Source: Flavobacteriales bacterium (lineage in GTDB: Bacteria > Bacteroidota > Bacteroidia > Flavobacteriales_F > PHOS-HE28). From it: a stretch of 64,000 nt of DNA. Shown one piece after another: positions 1 to 8,900 of the stretch (its first letter is position 1; the number at the start of each line of letters is the position of its first letter). The stretch lies in assembly GCA_016700415.1 (NCBI GenBank), contig CP065018.1:2176001-2240000 (forward strand), read 5' to 3'. The notes beneath the pieces are model-generated. The model worked only from the letters and a program-made list of their open reading frames with translations. It had not been told where the DNA came from and ran no database searches. The position numbers and the translations under genes were made by a program.

Positions 1-1
1 G

Positions 2-334
2 AATTTCCCGGTGGTGGACTACAATTTAGGCACTGTGGCCCCCTCGGTCCGGTTCTGCCAATTGATCACTTCGGTCGGCGTTGGGGAAAAGGATGTGCTC
101 AGCGTCTTCCCGAACCCCACAACGGATCTCGTTTCCGTGCAATTACCCACTGGGAAGCGGTCTTCAGCCGTGATCGTGACGGACATGGCCGGCAAGCGCA
201 TGGCCGCGCCTGTTGCGTACACCTCCGGGCCCGAAAAGTTGAGCGTAGATCTGACCGGCCTTGCGCAAGGGATGTATTTGTTGGAAGTCCGAGCTGAAGG
301 TCAGCGCTACAGGACGGTGGTGGTGAAGCGGTAG
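2..334 (+). CDS. C-terminal part of a T9SS cargo protein (type A sorting domain)
   Basis: This is an open frame entering from the left edge, so the start and most of the protein are missing. The visible ~110 residues end in a classic type A T9SS sorting domain: VFPNPTTDLVSV opens the domain, a MAGK turn is in the middle, and GMYLLEV precedes a basic C-terminus (VVVKR). In Bacteroidota such domains direct export through the SprA translocon and are removed or lipid-anchored at the cell surface. The function of the missing N-terminal part cannot be told. sprA lies in the same window, which fits a T9SS-positive host. Confidence 0.85.
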   Translation, partial: NFPVVDYNLGTVAPSVRFCQLITSVGVGEKDVLSVFPNPTTDLVSVQLPTGKRSSAVIVTDMAGKRMAAPVAYTSGPEKLSVDLTGLAQGMYLLEVRAEGQRYRTVVVKR

Positions 335-384
335 TACCTGAAGCTCCGAAAGGGTCTCCGATCCAGAGGCGGAGCCTGAACAGG

Positions 385-558
385 TCAATCAACGCTGAAG
401 TAGTCCGCGCTCTGGTACCTACCTGTGGCTTCCTTTACCAACTGCATGAGGATGTCGTTGGCCAAACTGCTGGCACCGAAGCAGAACCAGTGGTTGTCCA
501 ACCATTCCGGGCCGAGTTCCTCTTTCACCATCATCAGATAGTGCAGCGCCTGCTTGCT
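385..558 (-). pseudogene. Orphan duplicate of the deoC 3' end (58 codons)
   Basis: This stretch matches the last 174 bases of the intact deoC (1180-1353) with no gaps and 16 mismatches by hand count (about 91% identity). It keeps the reading frame and the stop codon. Only two of about 58 encoded residues differ (R to C in HWFRF, E to V in LMQLEKE), so nearly all the changes are silent. That pattern means the two copies diverged while both were coding, not after one became a fragment. It has no start and cannot encode a working aldolase. It flanks the ORF6N gene on the side away from intact deoC. Confidence 0.9.
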
Positions 559-571
559 CTATTGGGGGACA

Positions 572-1141
572 CTACTGCTCCGGCTTGTCCTTATCCGTCT
601 TGAACCCTACCACCGGCCTGTGTTTCTTCTTTTCCTTTGCGATCTGTACAAGCAGCAAGCGGTTGCGTTCCTCCGCCTGCATTTTCTTCAGCAGGTTGAA
701 GACCACCTTGATGTCACGGGTGTTATGCGTTACCGTGCCGCGCAGCTTCTCCAACTGCAACAAGAGTTCCTTGTGCGTGGAGAGCACTTCGCGCATGCGG
801 GTAAAGAGGCGGATGACCTGAATGTTCACTGCGATGGCACGCGGACTATTGAGCACGCTGGAGAGTTGTGCGATGCCTTGCTCAGTGAAGGCCATTGGCG
901 CATAGCGCGTTCCGCCCCAACTTGAGGTGCCAAGTTGGCTCCTCAAGTTCTCGAACTCCTCGGTGCTCAACTCGAACATGAAGTCCAAGGGGAAGCGTTC
1001 GATGTTGCGCTTCACCTGCCGTTTGAGGTACTTGGTCTCTACTTCGTAGAGTTCGGCCAAGTCTTGGTCGAGCATCACCTTCACCCCTCTGAACTCGAGG
1101 ATAACGCTTTCGATGCGATCAGAAGAAACGAGCTCTTTCAT
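572..1141 (-). CDS. ORF6N domain-containing protein
   Basis: A 189-residue protein. Residues ~8-95 match the ORF6N (phage KilA-N-related) DNA-binding domain: RGVKVMLDQDLAELYEV, then VKRN..RFPLDFMFEL, then MAFTEQGIAQLSSVLNS. A predicted coiled-coil segment follows (LSTHKELLLQLEKLRG to LLKKM) with a charged tail. The ATG at 1141 is chosen because the domain begins directly after it; the upstream open frame runs into deoC sequence and looks non-coding. ORF6N proteins are typical of phages and small mobile islands, and their cellular role is generally unknown. This copy lies between two homologous deoC 3' ends, so it probably arrived as part of a small insertion. Confidence 0.85.
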   Translation of the reverse strand: MKELVSSDRIESVILEFRGVKVMLDQDLAELYEVETKYLKRQVKRNIERFPLDFMFELSTEEFENLRSQLGTSSWGGTRYAPMAFTEQGIAQLSSVLNSPRAIAVNIQVIRLFTRMREVLSTHKELLLQLEKLRGTVTHNTRDIKVVFNLLKKMQAEERNRLLLVQIAKEKKKHRPVVGFKTDKDKPEQ

Positions 1142-1179
1142 AGGCGGAAGTCTCGTGTCAAACCGACATTCAACGACGA

Positions 1180-1353
1180 TCAATCCACGCTGAAGTAGTC
1201 CGCGCTCTGGTACCTGCCGGTGGCCTCTTTCTCCAGCTGCATGAGGATGTCGTTGGCCAAGCTGCTGGCACCGAAACGGAACCAGTGGTTGTCCAGCCAT
1301 TCGGGGCCGAGTTCCTCCTTCACCATCATCAGGTAGTGCAGTGCCTGCTTGCT
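1180..1353. repeat. deoC 3'-end direct repeat (intact copy)
   Basis: The last 174 bases of intact deoC, repeated in the same orientation at 385-558, offset 795 bases. The similarity ends abruptly at 558/1353, where the left copy runs into the ORF6N side sequence. The two copies bracket 559-1179, which holds essentially only the ORF6N gene. Confidence 0.85.
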
Positions 1354-2109
1354 GGTGCGGATCCCGCCAGCGGGCTTCATCGCGATCATTACGCCGGTCT
1401 TCAAATAGTGGTCGCGGATGGCGTGCAGCATCACCAGCGTTACTTCCATGGTGGCGGCGGGGCTGATCTTGCCCGTGCTGGTCTTGATGAAATCGGCCCC
1501 GGCCGCGATGGCGATATCGCTCGCCAAGCGCACCTTGTCGTAAGTGCCGAGTTCGCCGGTCTCCAAGATCACCTTCAGCCGCGCCTCGCCACAGACCTCC
1601 TTCACCGCGGCGATCTCATCGGCTACGAAATTGTACTCGCCGCTGTGGAAATGACCGCGGGAGATCACCATGTCGATCTCGTCGGCACCTTCGCTGACAG
1701 CGAATTTGGTGTCGGCGATCTTCACGGCTTTGGGCGCCTGTCCGCTGGGGAAGGCGGTGGCCACGGCGGCCACTTTCACGCCGCTGTCACCTAAGGCCTT
1801 CTTGGCGGTCTTCACCAAGGTGGGATACACGCAGATGGCGGCCACGGTGGGCAGGCCGGGAAGCGAGTCGTGCAGGTGGATGCCCTTGTAGCAGAGCTGG
1901 CGCACCTTGCCGGGCGTGTCCGCGCCTTCGAGCGTAGTGAGGTCGATCATGCTCAGGGCGAGCTTCATCCCCTGCACCTTCGTTTCCTTTTTGATGCTGC
2001 GCGTCTTGATGCGGGCGACGCGCTCCTCGATGCCCACTTGGTCGATGGTGGGGATATGACCGGGCGCGGGAATGGCGCGCGTCATGCTCTTCTGTACGGT
2101 ATTGCTCAT
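1180..2109 (-). CDS. deoC: Deoxyribose-phosphate aldolase (class I)
   Basis: Catalyses the reversible aldol cleavage of 2-deoxyribose 5-phosphate to glyceraldehyde 3-phosphate and acetaldehyde in deoxynucleoside catabolism. The 309-residue protein is a TIM-barrel aldolase with the Schiff-base lysine in DFIKTSTGK, the conserved SEGADEIDMVI segment and MKPAGGIR near the C-terminus. It has a ~45-residue N-terminal extension compared with short bacterial DeoC, as in longer family members. A TAnnTTTG box lies only 9 bases before the ATG, so the message may be nearly leaderless or start at Met9 (2085). Its last 174 bases are duplicated downstream beyond the ORF6N gene, suggesting the 3' end was replaced by an incoming copy. 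Confidence 0.95.
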   Translation of the reverse strand: MSNTVQKSMTRAIPAPGHIPTIDQVGIEERVARIKTRSIKKETKVQGMKLALSMIDLTTLEGADTPGKVRQLCYKGIHLHDSLPGLPTVAAICVYPTLVKTAKKALGDSGVKVAAVATAFPSGQAPKAVKIADTKFAVSEGADEIDMVISRGHFHSGEYNFVADEIAAVKEVCGEARLKVILETGELGTYDKVRLASDIAIAAGADFIKTSTGKISPAATMEVTLVMLHAIRDHYLKTGVMIAMKPAGGIRTSKQALHYLMMVKEELGPEWLDNHWFRFGASSLANDILMQLEKEATGRYQSADYFSVD

Positions 2110-2117
2110 GCTACCGC

Positions 2118-2125
2118 CAAAGATA
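2118..2125 (-). promoter_or_regulatory. Candidate promoter -7 box of deoC (TATCTTTG)
   Basis: Matches the Bacteroidota -7 consensus TAnnTTTG on the minus strand, 9 bases before the deoC ATG. No convincing -33 TTG element was picked out. Confidence 0.45.
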
Positions 2126-2182
2126 AGATGAAGACCAATGGTTCGTGAAGCATCGGGGCCTTCACGAATGCCTCATTAGCGG

Positions 2183-2190
2183 TACCTTCG
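2183..2190 (+). promoter_or_regulatory. Candidate promoter -7 box of cysC (TACCTTCG)
   Basis: One mismatch from TAnnTTTG, 11 bases before the cysC ATG at 2202. The TTCG variant recurs before leuS, ftsX and queA. Confidence 0.35.
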
Positions 2191-2201
2191 CGGCCCGAAA
2201 C

Positions 2202-2810
2202 ATGACAAACGTCCCGGAGCATATCCACCCCATTGCCGATCGCCTGCTCCAGCGGGCCGACAAGGAGACCTTGTTGGGCCAACGTGGCTGCGTGGTCTGG
2301 ATGACCGGGCTGAGCGGCAGCGGAAAAAGCACCATCGCCATCGCGCTGGAACAACGCCTCCACACCGAAGGCCGCTACGCCGTGGTGCTCGATGGGGACA
2401 ATGTCCGTGCCGGGATCAACAACAACCTCGGCTTCAGCGATGCTGACCGCTCGGAGAACATCCGCCGCGTCGCCGAGGTGGCCAAGCTGTTCGCACAGAA
2501 CGGCGCCGTGGTGATCTGCTGCTTCGTAAGCCCGACCGTCGCCATCCGCGAGCAGGCCCGCTCGATCATCGGAGAGGCCGACTTTTCGGAGATCTTCGTG
2601 GATACCCCGCTGGAAGAATGCGAACGCCGCGACGTGAAAGGACTTTATGCCAAGGCACGCGCAGGCGAGATCAAGGATTTTACCGGCATCAGCGCACCCT
2701 TTGAGCCTCCGCCATTCCCCGCCCTGCACCTGACGACCGTGGGCCGCAGCGCGGACGTGGCGGCGGAGAAACTGTTCCAATACCTCTTGCCGCGCATCAA
2801 ACGGAATTGA
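2202..2810 (+). CDS. cysC: Adenylyl-sulfate kinase (APS kinase)
   Basis: Phosphorylates adenosine 5'-phosphosulfate to PAPS with ATP. The 202-residue protein has the P-loop GLSGSGKST at ~residues 35-43, the APS-binding segment DGDNVRAGINNNLGFS, the ENIRRVAEVAKLF helix and FVDTPLEECERRDVKGLYAKARAG, all diagnostic of CysC. The ATG at 2202 is preferred to upstream in-frame codons because the conserved sequence begins soon after it. It is the first gene of a cysC-cysD-cysN run, with cysD starting 5 bases after its stop. No PAPS or sulfite reductase gene is in the window, so whether the PAPS is for assimilation or for sulfation of surface glycans cannot be decided here. Confidence 0.95.
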   Translation: MTNVPEHIHPIADRLLQRADKETLLGQRGCVVWMTGLSGSGKSTIAIALEQRLHTEGRYAVVLDGDNVRAGINNNLGFSDADRSENIRRVAEVAKLFAQNGAVVICCFVSPTVAIREQARSIIGEADFSEIFVDTPLEECERRDVKGLYAKARAGEIKDFTGISAPFEPPPFPALHLTTVGRSADVAAEKLFQYLLPRIKRN

Positions 2811-2815
2811 CACAC

Positions 2816-3721
2816 ATGCATTCCTACCGACTGACCCATTTGAAAGAACTCGAAAGCGAGAGCATGCACATCCTCCGGGAAGTGGCCTCGCAGTTCGACA
2901 ACCCCACGCTGCTGTTCAGTGGCGGCAAGGACAGCATTCTCTGCTTCCATCTCGCGCGCAAGGCGTTCTTCCCCGCCAAGGTGCCCTTCCCATTACTGCA
3001 TGTGGACACGGGCCACAACTTCAGTGAGACCATCGAGTTCCGCGACCGCTTGGTGAAGGAGCAAGGTGCAACATTGCTGGTGGGCAGCGTGCAGAAGAGC
3101 ATCGACGAGGGCAAGGTGCAGGAGGAGACGGGATTCCATGCCAGCCGGAACAAGCTGCAGATAGGCACCCTGCTGGAGGCCATCGAAACGAACAAGATCG
3201 ACTGCGCCATCGGCGGTGCCCGCCGCGATGAGGAGAAGGCCCGTGCCAAGGAGCGCGTCTTCAGCCACCGCGATGAGTTCGGCCAATGGGACCCGAAAAA
3301 CCAGCGCCCGGAACTCTGGAATTTGTACAACGGCAGAAAGCGTCCGGGCGAGCATTTCCGCGCGTTCCCCATCAGCAACTGGACGGAGATGGACGTGTGG
3401 CAATACATCCTGCTGGAGAACATCGATATCCCGAACATCTACTTCAGCCATGAGCGCGAAGTATTCAAGCGCGACGGCGTGCTCTATGCCAACTCGCCCT
3501 TCATGCATCTGAAGCCGACTGAAAAACCCTTCATGAAGCGCGTCCGCTTCCGCACCATCGGTGACATGAGCTGCACCGGCGCGGTGGATTCACCGGCATC
3601 AACGCTCGAAGAGATCATCGAGGAAGTGGCTTCCACACGTACTACTGAGCGCGGCACGCGCATGGACGATAAGCGCAGTGAGGCGGCTATGGAGGACAGG
3701 AAGAAAGAAGGATATTTCTAG
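2816..3721 (+). CDS. cysD: Sulfate adenylyltransferase subunit 2
   Basis: The catalytic subunit of the heterodimeric ATP sulfurylase that makes APS from ATP and sulfate. The 301 residues match the usual CysD length (about 302). An adenine-nucleotide alpha hydrolase (PP-loop) motif SGGKDS lies near residue 37, followed by HVDTGHNFSETIEFRD, the conserved GGARRDEEKARAKER and NWTEMDVWQYI. The ATG at 2816 is chosen over a TTG at 2807 that would overlap the cysC stop. Pairs with CysN downstream; the two are separated by a 128-base spacer rich in short repeats. Confidence 0.95.
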   Translation: MHSYRLTHLKELESESMHILREVASQFDNPTLLFSGGKDSILCFHLARKAFFPAKVPFPLLHVDTGHNFSETIEFRDRLVKEQGATLLVGSVQKSIDEGKVQEETGFHASRNKLQIGTLLEAIETNKIDCAIGGARRDEEKARAKERVFSHRDEFGQWDPKNQRPELWNLYNGRKRPGEHFRAFPISNWTEMDVWQYILLENIDIPNIYFSHEREVFKRDGVLYANSPFMHLKPTEKPFMKRVRFRTIGDMSCTGAVDSPASTLEEIIEEVASTRTTERGTRMDDKRSEAAMEDRKKEGYF

Positions 3722-3849
3722 ATCCGTTACGGGTTAACAGGTTACGGGTTAACGGGTTCGCAACGCTTACCAACACCTCAACCCGTAACTCCTAACAGAC
3801 CAACACGCCAACCCGTAACTCGTCAACTCGCAACACGCCAACAGCAATA
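3722..3849. repeat. cysD-cysN spacer with direct and inverted short repeats
   Basis: The spacer contains GTTACGGGTTAAC twice (3726-3738 and 3741-3753). The inverted form AACCCGTAAC occurs twice (3780-3789 and 3810-3819), and CAACACGCCAAC twice, 30 bases apart (3801 and 3831). The arms could pair in the cysD-cysN message. It belongs to the class of phrase-like intergenic repeats seen elsewhere in the window. Confidence 0.75.
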
Positions 3850-5124
3850 ATGAGCAATAATTCTTCCCACGGCTATTTGGACATGGACCTCCTGCGCTTC
3901 ACAACGGCGGGCAGCGTGGATGACGGCAAGAGCACATTGATCGGGCGCCTGCTGTACGACAGCCGTGCGATCTTCGACGACCAGATGGAGGCCGTGGAAC
4001 AAGCCAGCTCCAAGCGCGGCAGCGGTGAGGTGGACCTGAGCCTGCTGACCGACGGCCTCCGCGCCGAGCGCGAACAAGGCATCACGATCGATGTGGCCTA
4101 CCGCTACTTCGCCACGCCCAAGCGCAAGTTCATCATCGCCGATACGCCGGGGCACATCCAGTACACGCGCAACATGGTGACCGGCGCGAGCACCGCGAAC
4201 CTCGCGATCATACTCGTGGATGCCCGCAAAGGCATTCAAGAGCAGACCAACCGCCACGCCTTCATCGCTTCGTTGCTGGGCATTCCGCACGTGGTGTTCT
4301 GCATCAACAAGATGGACCTCGTGGACTATGACGAGGCGGTTTTCAAGAAGATCCAGAGCGAGTTGGAGGACTTCAGTAGCAAACTGGAAGCCCGGGACCT
4401 CAATTTCATCCCCATCAGCGCGCTGAAGGGCGACAACGTGGTACACCGCAGCGCACGCATGGACTGGTACCAAGGCTCCACCCTGATGTACCTGCTGGAG
4501 AACATCCACATCGCGGGCGACCTCAACCACATCGACCGCCGCTTCCCCGTGCAGCACGTGATCCGTCCGATGACCGATGAGTGGCATGACTTCCGCGGTT
4601 TCGCAGGCCAGATCACCGGCGGCATTTTCCGCACGGGGGACGCTGTGCAGGTACTTCCCAGCGGATTCCAAAGCACCATCAAGAGCATTCACTTGGGCGA
4701 GCGTGAAGTAGTGGAGGCCTTCGCGCCGCAAAGCGTAGTGATGGCGCTCTCCGACGAGATCGACATCAGCCGCGGCGATATGATCGTGAGCCCGCACAAC
4801 CTGCCGCATAGCAGCCAGGACATCGACGTGATGCTCTGCTGGCTGAACGAACGCCCGCTACAGCCCAATGGCAAGTATGCGGTGAAGCACACCACCCGTG
4901 ACGCACGCTGCATGGTGAAGGAGGTGACCTATAAGATGGACATCAACACCTTGCGCAAGAATGAGGATGACAAGGTGATCGGAATGAACGACATCGGTCG
5001 CGTGCAGCTTCGCACCACCGTGCCCCTTCACTTCGACAACTACACGCGCAATAGGAATTCCGGCAGCTTGATCCTCATCGATGAGGGCACCAACGAAACA
5101 GTGGCGGCGGGGATGATCCTGTGA
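3850..5124 (+). CDS. cysN: Sulfate adenylyltransferase subunit 1 (GTPase)
   Basis: The regulatory GTPase of ATP sulfurylase; GTP hydrolysis drives APS formation by CysD. The 424 residues contain G1 GSVDDGKST (~21-29), the G2 region REQGITIDVAYRYF, G3 DTPGH (~99-103), G4 NKMD, then EF-Tu-like beta-barrel domains. It is a stand-alone CysN without a fused APS kinase, which fits the separate cysC upstream. It is shorter than the E. coli protein (475 residues) but all the GTPase motifs are present. Confidence 0.95.
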   Translation: MSNNSSHGYLDMDLLRFTTAGSVDDGKSTLIGRLLYDSRAIFDDQMEAVEQASSKRGSGEVDLSLLTDGLRAEREQGITIDVAYRYFATPKRKFIIADTPGHIQYTRNMVTGASTANLAIILVDARKGIQEQTNRHAFIASLLGIPHVVFCINKMDLVDYDEAVFKKIQSELEDFSSKLEARDLNFIPISALKGDNVVHRSARMDWYQGSTLMYLLENIHIAGDLNHIDRRFPVQHVIRPMTDEWHDFRGFAGQITGGIFRTGDAVQVLPSGFQSTIKSIHLGEREVVEAFAPQSVVMALSDEIDISRGDMIVSPHNLPHSSQDIDVMLCWLNERPLQPNGKYAVKHTTRDARCMVKEVTYKMDINTLRKNEDDKVIGMNDIGRVQLRTTVPLHFDNYTRNRNSGSLILIDEGTNETVAAGMIL

Positions 5125-5126
5125 TC

Positions 5127-5507
5127 CTACCTCCGGACCCGCCAGCTCAGCAAGCCGTAGCCAAATAGCGCGCCCGCTGCGTCCGCCAGCAGGTCCAGCA
5201 CATCACCTTGCCGGCCTTGGCCCATGGCCTGCTGTAAAAGCTCGATCACGCCACCGTAGGCGATCGCCAGCACGGCACCAAGGGCCCGCGGGCCGATGCG
5301 GAACCGCCACCTCATGCTTGCCAAGGCCAAGCCCAGCAACAGGCTTTGCATCCCGAAAAGGAAGGCATGCACGAACTTGTCCAATTGCACCTGCTCGGCC
5401 CAAGGCCAAGCCGGCACGTCACGGCCCGGCATCAGGGTGAGCACGAGCACCGCCACGGCCCAGAGCGTGGCCGGTAGCCAAGCGTGCCGCCGGATCAGCG
5501 CTCGCAT
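5127..5507 (-). CDS. VanZ family membrane protein
   Basis: A 126-residue polytopic protein with four hydrophobic segments. It has the VanZ signatures LDKFVHAFLFG near residue 42 and GRQGDVLDLLADAAGALFGY near the C-terminus. VanZ itself gives low-level teicoplanin resistance, but most members of the family have no assigned function. It ends 2 bases from the cysN stop (convergent) and begins just after gcvH on the same strand, so it may be co-transcribed with gcvH. Confidence 0.85.
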   Translation of the reverse strand: MRALIRRHAWLPATLWAVAVLVLTLMPGRDVPAWPWAEQVQLDKFVHAFLFGMQSLLLGLALASMRWRFRIGPRALGAVLAIAYGGVIELLQQAMGQGRQGDVLDLLADAAGALFGYGLLSWRVRR

Positions 5508-5531
5508 GGGGCAAGCGCGAAAGGAGGCATA

Positions 5532-5909
5532 TCAACCAATGGACTCTTGGTACTGCTCGGCGGACAGGAGACCCTCCAACTCAGCGGCGTCCTTGATCTT
5601 CACCTTCACGATCCAGCCGCTGCCGTAAGGGTCCTTGTTCACGGCCGCAGGGTCGTCCGCCAATGCCGCATTCACCTCCGTCACCGTTCCGCTGACGGGC
5701 ATGAACAGGTCGCTCACCGTCTTCACCGCCTCGATGGTTCCGAAGACCGATTCCTGAGCCACATCCTGTCCTTCCGTGTTGATGTCCACGAATACGATGT
5801 CGCCGAGCTCGCTTTGGGCATGGTCAGTGATTCCGATAACGGCCACCTCACCTTCAACGCGGACCCATTCGTGGTCCTTGGTGTACTTCAGTTCAGCTGG
5901 GATATTCAT
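5532..5909 (-). CDS. gcvH: Glycine cleavage system H protein
   Basis: The lipoyl carrier that shuttles the aminomethyl group of glycine between the P, T and L proteins. At 125 residues it has the usual length. YTKDHEWVRVEG is at the N-terminus, GDIVFVDINTEG follows, and the lipoylated lysine lies in IEAVKTVSDLFMPVSG (near residue 65). The other glycine cleavage genes are not in the window. It lies 47 bases after the sprA stop on the same strand; linkage of sprA and gcvH is also common in other Bacteroidota. Confidence 0.95.
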   Translation of the reverse strand: MNIPAELKYTKDHEWVRVEGEVAVIGITDHAQSELGDIVFVDINTEGQDVAQESVFGTIEAVKTVSDLFMPVSGTVTEVNAALADDPAAVNKDPYGSGWIVKVKIKDAAELEGLLSAEQYQESIG

Positions 5910-5956
5910 TGTTTTGCTTTGGATTGGGTTGCACGATGAAGAAGTGCAAAGATGCT

Positions 5957-8900
5957 TTATTGGGTCAAAGTGAAGCGCAGGCTTATGCCGATGTTGGTGT
6001 TCGCACTGGGGAATGAAGTGCTGATGACCGGCTTGTTGATGACCCGCTCGTAGAACACACGCAGACTCAGCCGCTCGCCGATCACATAGTCCACGCTCGC
6101 CTTCATCGAGATGATGTCCTGCCCGGCGGTCACCTGGTTCTGTTGCTCTTGGAGCTTGCGGATCACGGTGTTGTTCTGGCGCCAGCTGAAGTCCAGCCGA
6201 AGGTTCAGGTCGCTCTTCGGCGTCTTGCCACCGATCGCCACGGGGAACTTCACGTTCTTGAACCGGTAGCCGCTACCGATCACATATTCCTTTCCGCGCA
6301 CTTCGGTGACCTGGTAGTTGGTGAGGCCGAGGCTGAGATTCCTGTCGCGGTTGTACTCGAACTTGGCCAACAGGCTGTTCTGGAGCGTGGCGTCGAAACC
6401 GATGAAGGGGTGCATGACCTCGGCCAAGGTGACCACCGAGATCTGCCGCTCGGGTAGGAAGTTGCCGCCCGCGTCCAGCACACTGCCTCCCTCTTCGTAC
6501 AACAGATTGGTCTGGTATCCGCCGATGTTGAACGTACTCCGGTAGCTGTGCTTCACGCTGAAGGTGCGGAAGAGCTTCTTGAAAAGGTCGAGCTTGGTGA
6601 GGCCGTCGTAGGTGAGGTCCCAGTTCGGAAGCGGGATCAGCTTGAAGGGGTTGAGCTGCACCTTGTTCGGGCTTTTCCCGGTGTAGGCCGAAAGGAAGGA
6701 AGCGATCACCACGTCCTGGCTCGTGGAACCGTACCCGATATAGTAGAGGCTGTCGGTGGGGCCGCTGCGCCCGGGGTCCAAGGTGCCAAGGCGTTCGCTG
6801 ATCACCGGCCTTGCGGCGAGCATGTTGCTGAAGTTTCCGTTCACGAAGTTGTCGTCGTCATTGCTGAAGGTGGTGGCCCAACTGATGGTACTGACGCTGA
6901 AGTTGCCGAATTCGCGCGGGCTGTCGTTCACATAGCGCTGCTCGGTGGCGTTCCAACGGAAGAAGGAACTGCGGTTCTCGCTGAGCGTGCGGGTGGCGAG
7001 CAGCTCCACGCGCATGCCCTTGAACGGTTCAAGGGAAAGGCGACCGTTGATGGTCTCGGTACGCGTGTTGGTGTACGGATTGTAGATGCTCGGGGTCTCC
7101 ACTAACCAGCCCTTGCTCGCGGCCTCACTGGCGAAATCGCGCACGTAATTGCCGCTGAGGTCCTGGTTCTGCTCGCCCAGGATGAAGCCGAATCCGGGCG
7201 CCCCGAATCCGCGGTCCATGCCGATCACATTGCTACCACGCCCCCAGCCGGGCAACAGGATACCGCTGTTCTGGCTGTAGGTGAACGTGCCGGTACGCAC
7301 TGTCATCAACAGGCGCGCCAAGCCTTCCAAGGGATTGATCTTCGGGCCGTCCTTGTCTTTGCCCTTGTCCTTGTCATCGTCCTTCTTCGAGGGGCTGCCT
7401 CTTTTTGCCGACCTATTGCCTCCGCCCCGGGCCTTGTCGTTGATCTTCTTGAAATACTTGATCTTGTTATACAGGCTCACGAAGTTGAACTGGCCGTTGA
7501 GGTTGATGTTCCTCGAGTTCTGGATGGTGTTGCCCACGCTGTCCTGGGTCAGCGGTGCGCGGTCCCACTGATATCCCGCGCCATAAGTGGCGTTCGCGGT
7601 GATCCAGTCGGTGATCGGCAGCTTGTCGAACGGCAGGGTGTAGGTGAGGTTCACGATGTGATTGTAGGTGGTGGTCTCCCCGAAGTTCTTCAGGCTGGTG
7701 AGCACGCTGTCCTTCCACAGCTTGTATTCGTCGTGGTCGTCGTTGTTCACCCGGCCTGCCGGCTCCCCGATGATGGAATTGTTGTTGGCGTTGAAATCAA
7801 GCTTGAGGCTCTTGGTCAGCTCGTAGCGGAATCCGTACTGGTTGGTCCAGTTGAAGCTCTTGTTGTAGGTGGGCGCCGGGGGAAGGCTTTCAATGTCCGG
7901 ATTGGGCCGGATAAGGCGCTCCATGTAACTGCGGTCGATCGCCGTGCGTGCGGTGAGCTGCTTGAAGCCCAGGTTGAAGTTGAAGTCCTTGATAAGCCGC
8001 AGCCATTTGCTGTTGCCGAGGAACGCGACGTTCTCGAAAGGCTTCACCGGCCGGGGCTTTGGGTTGTGCTGGTAGTTCAACGAGCCACGATAGGTGCGCG
8101 TGTTCTCGTACTGGGTGTTCACATCATGGAATTCCTGGTCGCCGTACGCATAGGAAAGACCGAAGTTGGACACGTCGAAGAAGTACTCCCGCTTGCTCCC
8201 GGCGGCCTTTTCCTTGTGGATGTTGGTGAAGTTGATGCTCCTTCTCCGGGTGTAGGTCCGCAGCTCCTTCAGCCGTTGCTTCTTCTCCTCGCGCGTAAGC
8301 GAGCGGGTCGCATCGTTCCATTCGATGTCCGGGTTGAGCGGATCGTACTGCGGATTGATCACCTGCTCGGAAAAGCCCAAGTACATCGGCACTTTCACGC
8401 CGGTCTTTTCCGGGAGGAACTTGCTCATCTCCAGGTTGGCGCTCACGTCGATGCCATAGCGGGTGTCGCGCTGCCGCTCGCTCACCTTCTTATCGATGCC
8501 ACCCCAGCCCGGCGTGCTGTAGTTGCCCGCCACGCTCAGCGTGCCCAGGTCCGCCAACGTGGTGTTCACACGCGCGATGGCCGCCCAGCCGCCGCGCTGG
8601 TCGAAGTCCGTTAGGCGCAGCTCGTTCACCCACACCTCCACGCATTTGGAGGAGCCGTCATCATTGGCCCAGGGATTGGCCTGATCCCCGTCCTTCTTCG
8701 GGTTCCTGATGCCGATCATGATGGTGTTCATCTGGCTCAGGTTCGGGTTGCCCACAACGCTCACCCGCCGGTCGCCGTCCATCTGTATGTAGCGCTGGTT
8801 CACCGGGAAGCCCGCTTGGTTGCGCTGGATCTTCACGTCGTTCAGCTTGGCGAACTCAATGATCATGTTGTTCGCCTCCGGCCATACGTTGTAGGGATCG

